DNA from: Brasenia schreberi
Lineage: Eukaryota; Streptophyta; Magnoliopsida; Nymphaeales; Cabombaceae
Assembly: GCA_036023115.1 (NCBI GenBank)
Contig: JAYKKT010000064.1
Span: 7,882,501-7,946,500, forward strand
Length of the DNA stretch: 64,000 nucleotides
Direction of reading: 5' to 3'
Of this stretch, positions 1 through 11,400 are shown in pieces. The position numbers were made by a program, and so were the translations under genes. Position 1 is the stretch's first letter. Every line of letters begins with the position of its first letter. A model generated the notes under the pieces. That model searched no databases. It was given only the letters and a program-made list of their open reading frames with translations, and had not been told where the DNA came from.

Positions 1-1802
1 TCTCTTAAGGATGAAGATGTAGTTCCAACGTGTCTCTTTCTAAAAGGGGATGCAACCTAGGTGTGTCGCTCTATGAAGAGAGACATGCGTATACCTCATT
101 TCGACGTGAAATTTCGATGACCTATTGAATTTTACTCAAACCTTCAATCATATTGAAACATTGAAAAAAAAAGGCAAACCAACAAAAATACAATGATCTC
201 ACTAAAAACCGCATTTCAAATTAAAGAAAAATCCAAAAATTGGTTGAATCAATTGTTTTCTCGATTTCCTTTTTTTTGTTTTTCTTCTTTCTTTATTTAT
301 TTGATATAACTAGGTTCGTAAGTAACTAATTCATGATAGTTGGTTAACCTATATCACTTCTCAACGGTCGAAAAGCGGATGAAAATCAGTAGCCAAAAGA
401 AAAGGATAAAATCACTTAAATTTGATATGGAGAGGAGAAAGAAAATGTTGCAGGTATTTTGGGTATTTATAAAATTGGGGTGTGTGTATTAGTAAAAAAG
501 GTGTGTTGACAGTAATGCTCGATAACATGTATCGGACATGTGAAGATATTAGCTGTATACATGCAACTCCTTTTTTTCTCTTACAATGGGAGGCCAAACC
601 CTAACAAAATGGATGCACCCCGCCAAGAATCGAGCTGGCCACCTGAAAGTGGGCATCAAAGATACCCACCAGTGAGCTAACACACTGGGTGCAAAACTCA
701 ATTTGACATGCAACTCAAATTTGGCAATATACAACTTAGACATGTAAAGTTCGTGTCCACTGAGAGATAATAAAGCCATGTGGACACGAAACAAGTTCCA
801 TCCCTACCCGTTTACATCCTTCTGGCCCACTTTAGCCATTAGCCGAAGGATGATGAACAATGAACCATTAACAGTTGTGTGGGTGAGAGAAAAGTGAATT
901 GAGTCATCAAAGATGAGAGCACGAGATGAGCATTGTCCTACACGTGAGAAGCTTCATCTGCCCACAACAAAACAACTTCAAAATCGCCAATTTGTGGCCA
1001 CAATTATTCGTTGCACATTTTCTTATTTGAATTCCACATTTACTTTATCACCCTCGTGCCTTAATAACTTACATCACTCGTTTATTTCCCTTGATTTCTT
1101 AATAAAATGAACGTTTCAATAAAATAGAAAACGATAAGCAGCTCCTTAAACCACCTTTGAAAGAGTTGAAACAGCACATCTGTTGAACATTAATTTATTA
1201 TGTAAATGATATTGATGCATTTTAAGCATATTACCACATCTTTTGCTTTGATTCGTCATAGAAAACCTTAGTAATAACGACGACACAATGCAAACCTATG
1301 GTCAGTGCGAATCTACATTGAAGCGAGGTGGGGCAATCGCTCCACCTGAAGCTCGAAAAGCCAATGAAAAATTCACAGGGTATGATTGAATCCATGGCTA
1401 TTATGCATATAGTTCGCGCAACCTTAAAACGGTCGAGTAAGCAGTTTGTCCCATCCCACAAAAAATTCTAGATCTGCCACTCCCTGTGTGCAAACCTCCA
1501 AGGGGAAGTTCGCCACACCCTTAGGAAAGGAATCACAACATAAACTGTGCATTCCATGGGCGATTCAGAAATCGTACAGCTCACAAAGAGATTATTGCTG
1601 AATACAAGCAAAATATGTTTTATACAAGGCCTAAGCAAGTTGTGGAATCCCCTTTTCATATGAATCAGATTCACATGCAATCAAACATGCCTTACAAACC
1701 TCTTTTTGCATGCACGTAGCAAGCAAGCACCCAATTTTGGGTTTGTTGCACAGGATATTCACATTTAATATTAGATAATTCTGTACATTGAATTTGTTGA
1801 TA

Positions 1803-1879
<77 letters not shown>

Positions 1880-2220
1880 GGGGAGTCTGAAACCAGATGC
1901 ATGTTGAACACATGACCTTCAACTTGTGGGTCGACACCCTAGCCACAGATATTGCTCGTTGTGCTATGTCTGTAAGAAATTTCCAATAGAACGTAAAATG
2001 CATGCATTTGATTATTTATAAATTTTCAAATTTCAAAAAATGGTCTCACGCGATCAAAGGAGAAGGGTATAAACGTCATTCGACCGAAATTCAGACCGGA
2101 AGATGACGTTGGTGGAAAGCGAAAAAGAAGCAAAAAAGGAACCGCTCAAAAAACTGAAGGCAACGGGGAAGAGATTAGGACACAGTGGCGACGTCCTTCT
2201 CTGTGCTCGACGACGCACAA
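1..2220. other. Upstream intergenic region, no gene supported
   Basis: No reading frame here resembles a known protein, and all are short. The region holds AT-rich DNA and a dinucleotide microsatellite. The upstream regulatory sequence of the kinesin gene presumably lies in the right part; no convincing TATA box could be assigned. Confidence 0.6.
1807..1876. repeat. Compound microsatellite (AT)n(GT)n
   Basis: About 19 AT units run directly into about 16 GT units, about 400 bp before the kinesin start codon. Confidence 0.97.
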
Positions 2221-2283
2221 AAGTCCCAAAACACACTCTCCCTCCCCCCCACTCTCTCTCTTGATATCTAGGGTTTGTGCGAA
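2221..2283 (+). promoter_or_regulatory. Pyrimidine-rich 5' leader with telo-box-like motif
   Basis: A C/T-rich run (about 2236-2261) is followed by TAGGGTTT at 2269-2276, the reverse of the plant telo-box AAACCCTA, eight bases before the ATG. CT-rich leaders and telo-boxes are common near the 5' ends of plant genes active in dividing cells. The transcription start is not visible, so assignment to the leader is inferred. Confidence 0.5.
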
Positions 2284-2499
2284 ATGGGGGATCATAGGAA
2301 CAGGTGGAATTGGGAGGTGCCGGGATTCGAACCCAGGACGTCGTTCGAGGCTCGCGATGAGGAGAGAGAGAGGGCTCCGCCGCCGCCGGCAACCCGCCGA
2401 TACTCGCTTTCGTCGGCTGCTGGCCTTCCACGGGTTGATGCCAACGCCGTCCGCCACTCCTTCTCCGCCAAGATCCAAAATTTGAAAGATCAAGTCTCG
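2284..2499 (+). CDS. KAC1: KAC kinesin exon 1 (residues 1-72)
   Basis: Begins with the ATG of [12 protein letters not shown] and ends QVS before a GT donor at 2500 (phase 0). The [13 protein letters not shown] block is diagnostic of the family. A proline-rich [13 protein letters not shown] segment resembles the low-complexity linker of homologues. An in-frame TTG nine bases upstream is not a credible start. Confidence 0.9.
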
Positions 2500-5400
2500 G
2501 TACCCTTCATTGTCTCTTTCATTTCTTTTCCGTTGAGAGTTTTCGGTCCGTGGCTCATAGATAAGACGGTGCAGATATTTGAGGAATGGCTTGATATTAC
2601 TTGCTTTTCTGAGGCGGAACTTTTACTTTAATTGGATTCGTGGGTGGTATTTGCCTTTTAACGCGACTTAGGTGATGTACTCCATTAGGATATTAAGGAG
2701 AATCATGGGAAAATTTAAGCTCTTTTAGAAACTCAGGATTCCTTATTCTCATAGAATTGAATTTCCTCATAGAATGTTACATCCATGGTGACATAACATC
2801 TCTTCTTAACTGGGTCATAACATTTGTATACTTTCTGTGTCGCGAAGTATCCCAAAAATATACATTTGATTGATCTAACATCAAGTTTATCTCTATTACT
2901 TTTATGCACATGTACAAAGCAAGTACATCCAAATATTTTGAAAGAAACATAAAACTGTCTTCTGTCTTTCGATAGGACACAATAGATGGAAGGGAGAATT
3001 CTCATTAAGAATTGCACTAGGCATGTGATTTATAAGATATACTACTGCTAATGTGGCTTCTCCTCAATAGACTTTAGGAAGTCTTAGCGACCTCCAATAT
3101 ATGCATATTCTTTCTTTAAGAGACACCGTTCTATTGTGGAGAGTAAGAACATGAAATTTAATGTAATATGCCCTTACTTAGAAAGTATGAATATTAGTAA
3201 TTATTCATATACTCTCCCCATTACCATTTCTAATAATTTTGATAGAATGCTGAAACTGATTCTTAATAAACTCACAATATAAGGGCAGAACATTTACAAA
3301 TTCAACCCTAGTTTTAAAAAGATAAATCATGGTAAGCCTAATATAATCATATATAAATGAGATAAAATATTTGTAACCATGTAAGGATTTAATAGAGCAT
3401 GGACCCCAACCCCAAATATTTGAATGGACAATTTCAAAGGGTTTAAGAGATTTAGTTTGATTCAGTGGAAAAGAAACACGATGATATTTAACTCTGTGAC
3501 ATGTATCACATCTCAAAATAAATCATTACAACTCCAGAATTTAGGTAACAAAATCTGATCTTAGAGAGAGGAAGATATCCCAATCATTGATGCCAAAGTG
3601 ACAATTATGTTTTATGTATTTCAGAAAGTAACGAGGTTCCTTCTGCTACTGTGCAGACCTCTTCATAAAAGTATAGTACTCTCTTAATGTTACCTTGAAA
3701 AATATAGTGAGTGAAATTAAATGTCACTTTGCACTGTAAGTCTTTAGCGAAAGCATGAATATAATATAAATTCACTGATAGATTAGGAACATTTAGAACA
3801 TTTTTGAACTGTTAAGAGATATAACAATACTCTCTTTCCCAATAATGGGAGTATTTAACCCATATGCCATCTTAATACTAATGCCTCCCTGAATCAAATG
3901 ATAATCCTGAAAGTATCCTCTGGTTCCCACCATATAGTCTATAGCATCGGAGTAAATAACCCAAATCCATGTATTAAAAGTGAAAGAGTTACCCTAGGCC
4001 ATAAACGAAAAAGGGTAAGTCATGGTGGCTTGTGGATCTGCGGTAGTTGAAGTGAATGCTGTCTCAGAATAAGTAAGTCTCGATTCCAGGCTTCCAACTC
4101 TTCTATCTCCTTCATTTTGATAAAAGAATTCAGACCGGTCTCCATTATATTCTTTTCATTTTGGTCACTCACATAAGCCTTAGATTGTTGATTTTGGTTA
4201 TAACTTGGTTAACCAATCAGCTGCCGCCATGTCTCTCGAGTATGTTTGGGTTTCCTGCAGTGATTTCACGAGTCAGTCTTTCTCATCTGAAGAATACATT
4301 GTTCGACCTCTTCCTCTTTGACTATGCCCTCCTCTTCCACCTCTAAGTGCAGAGGTAGGTTGAAAGTTCTTTTCAATAAAGGCCACAGTTTCTGTGTTGC
4401 TATTTTTCCCTACTTTCTTAAGATGCCGCCTATTTTTTTCTCTTAAAAGTAGTGTATAAATTGTGCTAAGTGAGGGAAGGTCTTTCCTACTTAAATGTTA
4501 TTTTTCACTGTTTTGAAATCTTAAGAAATACCCCATAACAAATCAAGCACTTTTTTTCTTCAAATTCTTCGTTTCTTTCTTTTATACAGTTTTTGACATT
4601 TCGTTTTCAAATAAAATTACAATTCTTCTCATAATCCTCGAAGCTTTGCGTAATATTCACTTATCGTTCTCTCCCTAATCGGTATTTGCGAATCCTCTCT
4701 ATAATTTCGTATTTCTTAGCGATGTTTTTTCTCTTAACATAGGCATCTTAGACAACTAGCCAAATGTCATGGGCTGATTCGAAGAACATAAAAGTACACA
4801 CAATGAAAGGACTGAACCAACCTAGCACTTACCAAGACATTTTATCTATGCTACCTAGAGTAAGAGGAATCAGTAATGCTAGGTGTGGTAATTTCTCCAA
4901 TAAGGTATTCCCATTTTCTTGTAACTAACACTGCGAGTTCAATATATCTCGCCCATTACCTCCAGTTTCAAATTGTGATTTAGAATAACTCTGATTTGTC
5001 TATGCTAGAATTTTCTGTAATTTCCAACACCTTTCCCTTTTTTGCCATGATCACACCCTCACTCTAGGTTGCGATCTTTGTATTTTCTGATTTTTTTATA
5101 TCGCTTTCTTGTTTGATGCACAATATCTTCCAATAAAAATTCTGTAATACTCCTTTTTGTAAACCCTAATTTATTTTAAAAATGCCTCTTCTATGCGATC
5201 TCCAAGCATCCTAATCCTAATTATTAGACTCTGATACCATGTTGGTGAAATCAAACATCAAATCATGAAGAAATGTGATAAGCATCAAAGGAATATAAAA
5301 CGGCAGCCTACCCTCAATGGAGTCGGCGTCTCCTTTCTTTTTTTCCTCTTTTTTCTTTAATTTGACCTAATGGCGAGGATTACACTTCTATACACTTTAT

Positions 5401-8400
5401 AACTTGAAAAATTATTCTACCTTATTTAGTAATATATACATTATAACTTAAGTGATACTTTTTTGGTATCCCTTATGTGGATATTGGATCTCTCAACAGA
5501 TCTCGGGTCAAAACCAGTTTCTTCAACAACATGGATAATTGGTGCTGGTGCGGTTATGGAGGAAGCATACAATTATACCTATATATAAGAACAAGTGAGA
5601 CATTATGAATTGTGTAAATTATTGATGTATCAAGTTGATGAGCCATACTATAAAATTATGAGAAAAAAATATTGAATGTAGATTGAGACAAATATCGAGT
5701 ACAACAGAGAACAAATTTGGATTCATGTAAGGAATATCTACTATTGAGACTATTCATATTAAGACGTCTTATATAATATTTTAGAGTAAAAAAAAGAAAC
5801 TTCACATGATATTTATTGATATAGAAAAAGCTTACAATATGATAGTGTGTTAAGAAATATTCCTTCGAGGACTTTGGAAAAGAGAAGTATTCGAATGATA
5901 TTTATCAATCTTATAAGAGACATGTATGATGTGTTAGGACCCATGAAAGTGTTGGAATTTGCAGGGAGAACTGCGGATGATCGAAAATAAAAAAAAGTGA
6001 AATAAAGAAGGAAAAATGGTGGAGACCGGAAAGGGGGCAGACTCTTCAATGGAGCTCCCGTCTTTCTCTCTCTATCTATATAGTGAACTGTTAAAAAAGA
6101 TCAAAATGCCTTTTATAATAAATGATAATTACAATAATACCTACAACATCAAAACTACTAAAATAACACTAAACAACAGATACAACATATTCTTCAACAT
6201 CCCACCTGAAGTTGGTAGTGAGATACTTCGAACTCCAAACTTATCGAAAAACTAGTTCTTTCTTTATTTCTTCGAACTCCAAACTTCGAACTTCAATAAT
6301 GATCTCTATAAGGCTTCTTTAAATCAACTTCAACAATTAAGAACACACTTGGGTAGCTTATGACCCTTCTATAGGTATCGGCTGCCCTTCTTGTTCTTTC
6401 TTCTCCATGAAGTTATTGGGTAACAATACTTCAAAAAGTCATGTTCTTCTACTCTTGAAAGAGCTGATTTTTATGGTGGGAGGTACTATCTCTACCATAT
6501 ATACTTCTATCGACTTTTTTTGGGTGTCGTCTCTCGACCATATACTTCTATCGGCTTTTTCTGCGCCCCTTCACATGGCGGTTGCAGTCGATTTTTTAGC
6601 CCTTTTGGCGGTCCATTTCAATAAGTAAAGGTCCTAATCTTCATTCTTTTTTATGATACTGTCATATTCTTTATCAACAAATTCATCTTGCTTCTTTTAT
6701 GATTTAATTTATCAAGCATATGTGGTGATAAACTGTTTTTTCTTTACTCTATCTTCTCTTTCTTTAGGCAATTTTACTGTTAAGTATTGTCTCTTCTCCT
6801 TGAAATACTCTTTGTAATCCTCTTTCTCTTTAGTAGCAACCTCAACACGTAGCTTCTCCACTTCACGAGCCATAGGGATCAAATTTTGCTTATTTGAAAC
6901 TTTCGATCGAACAAATGACGCGTCCTCTTGGTATTTCATGAAACACTTGACGTGCACGTTTGTGTTCTTCTTTTTGAAACATGGTGTGGTTGCATTTTCG
7001 TGCTTAGGGTTACTCTTCGTCCTCGTTGCGGTTACATTTTCTTCCCCGTCTTGAAGAGAGAGCAAGTTTGATTTGTGATAGCAAGTATGCTGCCCTTGTT
7101 CATCGATGATCTAGACTATAATAGTTGCCAACGGGAACTAGAGAGGCAATTCACCAAATAGGGAAGAGTTGATCACATAGACATGAAATATGGATTTGTA
7201 TTCGTTATTTTTGATGATGAACATGATGCTAAAGATGCGATTCGTGGTCTCTGTGGCATACCTTTTAGTGCCCCCTCTTTCTCAAAAGACCAAAATGCCC
7301 TTAGTAATAAAGGACAATTATAATAATACCTAAAACATCAAAAATACTAAAATAGTACTAAAAAAGCAGATACAACATATTCTTCAACAAAAAGAATGAT
7401 AGATTTCTTTGAGGTTAATATTTAATTACATCAAGGATCAACTTTAAGTCTATATTTATTTGCATCGGTCATTGACGGGCTAATAAAACATATTTAAGAT
7501 GAAGTCCCTTGGTATATGTTATTTGCGAATGACATTGTATTAGTGGATGAGTTTAAGGAAAAGGTTAATAGGAAATTCAAACTATGGACTATGGAGAGAA
7601 ACATTAGAAAGTAAAGACTTTCAATTTAGTAGAACAAAGACAAAATATATAGAATGTAAGTTTGATCATTTGGTTACTTTTAAAAATTAAGATTAGCACA
7701 AAATGTATCCCTTAAGAAAATTTTTAAATATTTAGGGTCAATTTTTAAGAGTGCTAAAAAAATTGATGTTACACATAAATTTAATGTAGGTTGGTTAAAA
7801 TGGATAGCTATATCAGGTATTTTATATAACAAGAAGATACCATTAAAGTTGAAGGAGAAATATTATAAAGCAACGGTTCAACCTGCTATGTTTTTGTGGT
7901 TTTGAGTGTTGGGCAATTAGTTATCAATCTGTATAGAAGATGTCCATAGCAGAAATGAAGATGTTGAGATGGATGAGTGATCACATAAAAAAGACCGTAT
8001 ATATAATGAGGTTATTAGAAACAAATTGGGAGTGATACCAATAGATGACAAAATAGGAAAAACTAGTTTTAGATGGTTTGGATACGTAGAAAGATGAGCA
8101 AATGAAGTTCCGGTAAGAAGGTATGAGAAACTAGATTGTGAAAATATTAAAAGAGGCAAATGAAGACCAAAAAGTGTTGGAAGGAAACAATAAAGAATGA
8201 TTTAGCTTATGTTGAGTTGACTGCTAGTATGACACATGATCAAGCTCTATGGAAACAAAGAATCCATCTAGCCGACCCCATCAAGTATGGGAAAAGGTTT
8301 AGTTGTTAAAGATGCAATGACACAGATGTACTTATGAAGGTGGATATACAAGACAAGGAAAAAAGATGCTACTACAAATGAGATTCTTATAATATCTTTG

Positions 8401-11400
8401 GTTGGAACATTTTTTCATGGAAATATGCAGTCTTGATGGGAAAGATGAACAATATGTTAGCAGAAGGGAGCAAGAAGAGACTTTTTGGAGGACCTCAAAG
8501 GATTTTCCATGGGGTAGTTATATCTATACAAAGAAATTAGGGTAGCATGAGCCATAAAGCAAACCCTGCTACAGTTTGATGGTGCTTGATGGTCAATCAT
8601 GGGATCCATCTTTCCACCTATTTTTTCTATACTAGTTTCTGCCGTAGTTCAAAAATACGATTGTTTATGGACCGAAAATGCCACAAAGTGAATACTAGTG
8701 AACTGGGTATGTGATATGAATGTTCGACATATAGTTGTTCCTTTCTTTCTTAATTAAACGAAAACCATGAGATCATCATTTACTATTGCACTCTATTTGA
8801 CATAGGTCAGAGTTATTCTAGTGCTTTCTGATAAGGTCTTCATCCGAATGACTGCAGCTTTGAGCCTTTTCTTTATAGTTGATGTGTTTTATTCTTCTGT
8901 ATTCTCAGCATGCAAAAAGAGAATACTTGGAGTTGAGGCAAGAAGCCAGTGACCTGCAAGAGTACTCCAATGCAAAGCTTGACCGTGTCACACGTTATCT
9001 AGGTGTTCTTGCAGACAGGGCTCGCAAGCTTGGTATGCTATCCTAGATGAACATGTTGCTATTAATTTTCATGTACAGGGTTATGTAGTGTTTCTTATGT
9101 GATTAGGTCTATGACATATGTTTTTCTTTTAATAAATAAGAATACCTTGATTGCAAGTTTTTTTGATAAATAAGAATATCTTCATTCCAAGCACCAACCA
9201 AGGTGGTGCACCACCCATTACATCAAAAATATGCATTTGCATGCTTTTTTTTGTATATTTGCCTTTCCAGTCTATTCTTTTAAAGTTCCTCTGTGGACTT
9301 CAACTTGTATAATGAGAGAGTGATAACTCTTATGATTGTCATGTTATTCCACTGGTTTTGTCTCATTAAATTTTATCAAGTTCATTAGTGAACTTGTTAC
9401 ATTCTAGTGCTTCTGTTATTTGTTTCACTGTGTGGGAGGTGGGGAGCTGTGGTGTATTTAGCAGCTAAGGAGTATTCATTAGGTTCAAATGAGTGGACAG
9501 TCAGATCTCTACTGGTGAGACGCTTTCTCTTGCCTGAGTTGTATGAGCTTGACGAGTTGCTATGTGGGTCACTTAATGTGCCAAACTATACTCATTATGT
9601 TCCAAAATCTGACTGGACTGGTAGGACTTCTCTGTCATGCATGTAATTTGCATGTTTGTGCATGTGCATGTGCATGTTGGAGGATGTGGAAGCAAACCAA
9701 AGAGGAAAACATACATTTCTCTTGATATTTTTGAGTTTTATTAAATCTTGGTTAAGTAGACATTGTCTGTTGTATGATATGGGTGTGGTACGAAGGGTAT
9801 GATACAACTTAAGACAGTTTTTAATTACCTAGGTGCATTGTACAACAATTTTGCATGACTCCCAGCATCCCAAAGTCACAAAAGGACAATATTGTAAATC
9901 TCTAACTCATTGTGTCAGCTACACTATGATTAGGGATTAACCCACCTATGCAATCTATTACTCCCCTGTTTGCTTCAAACCCATCTTGAGCATTGAAGGA
10001 TTTAACCAACTCTACAGGAATGCTTAGGAGAGTGTGTTTGGTAGGATCCGTCTTTTCTTTATGAGTTCCCATATATGCATATACATGTTTTTACAGTTGA
10101 AACGCTCTGAGCTTACTTTGCCTTGTTCATGGCTTTATGGAGATAACACCAGATGGTTTGCCTTCAATGCCAGTTAATTTCAAAAACTTTACTAGCGTAC
10201 AGTACCCCTCCACCAAAATGACCCCTTAAACCAAGCTACAGCTGTCTTTCTTCTCTCATTTTTCTTTAAATTGTATACAATTTGGAAGAGTCATTTTAGT
10301 GGCTTACGGATTTATTTGCTTCATTGAGAAGCTTGATACTTGATGCCAATTTTCTAAAATGAAGAATCTAAGTAAAGGATAATGGTAGGCTTTCTTACTT
10401 CAAATGCACACCTGGATTTGAGGAAAAAATAGAGTCAAAATGTGCATATTGAATGAAAAAGCGAGAGGTAGTACCCAAGCAAAAATCAATTACGAATAGC
10501 ATTCTTGGGTTTCTTTGAGACACTAGCCAGATGTATAGGGCGAGTTTAGTTAGGACACTTATATGCACTACATCTTTGTATCTGGGAACAGGTAGCTAAT
10601 GTCAAGCTACAGCTGGTTTGATGTTACAATACTGATACCTATTGTTAAACCCAATTAGTAAAGCTAGTTATCAGTCCCTGTTGGACATAATATCCTGCAA
10701 GTTATTTCACCCAAGTGAAGTATCCATTTAAGATCATGTTAGCAGGCTTCGGTATCTTGGTTTATTTGGTACTTGTCCTTCAAATATGGTGTTTCTCTGT
10801 CTTTTTTACTGCAACTTTTTTTTATAATTCCCCCACCCCTCTTGTGCTGGACTTGATGCAGATCAGGCGGTCTTTGAGACTGAAGCTAAAATTTCACCAT
10901 TGATAGTTGAGAAGAAAAGGTTGTTTAATGACTTGTTGACGGCCAAGGGTAATGCCCTTTATGTTGTTCCTTACCTCCTAAATGTTAATTTATTAGCAAT
11001 ACTAAGATTGCCCATGTTTTTCCTTTGAAGGAAACATAAAGGTTTTCTGTCGCACAAGGCCACAATTTGAAGATGAGGGCCAATCCATAGCTGAGTTTCC
11101 TGATGACCACACTATTCGTATTAGCCTTGCTAATGATACTGTTGCAACTCCAAAAAGAGATTTTGAATTTGACAGGGTTTATGGGCCTCACATTGGCCAA
11201 GGTTTGAGATGGATCGTTTACTTTGTTCTTTGTCTAAAATTGGCTTGTTTTTCATCTGCCTATGGAGTTCAGTATTATCATAATCAAGTCCGTTTTCCTC
11301 TTTGAGGGTATCATTGACATTGAGTATCAAGTTTTTTATTTGTTTGTAACTCTTTTGGTACAGGTGAGCTATTTCAAGATATTCAACCTTTTGTACGGTC

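Larger units (their letters stand above)
5950..7388 (-). mobile_element. Small LTR element with apparent captured host-gene fragments
   Basis: Inserted in LINE A: it begins TGTTGG and ends TTCTTCAACA, flanked by GAAAG/AAAAG, a 5-bp target duplication with one mismatch. The left LTR (5950-6199) is followed by a polypurine tract read on the minus strand (about 6200-6216), so the element is on the minus strand. The right LTR is truncated and matches the left one's inner part (about 7283-7388). No gag or pol is recognisable inside. The interior carries an FLX-like and an SR-protein-like fragment, described separately. Non-autonomous. Confidence 0.72.

Noticed and set aside
412..1680. Several 60-76 codon frames upstream of the gene
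   Set aside because: No similarity, no gene-like context, AT-rich composition; expected by chance.
2054..2493. Long minus-strand reading frames over the kinesin 5' end
   Set aside because: They lie opposite exon 1 and the leader, whose + strand reading matches the kinesin family; the reverse frames resemble nothing.
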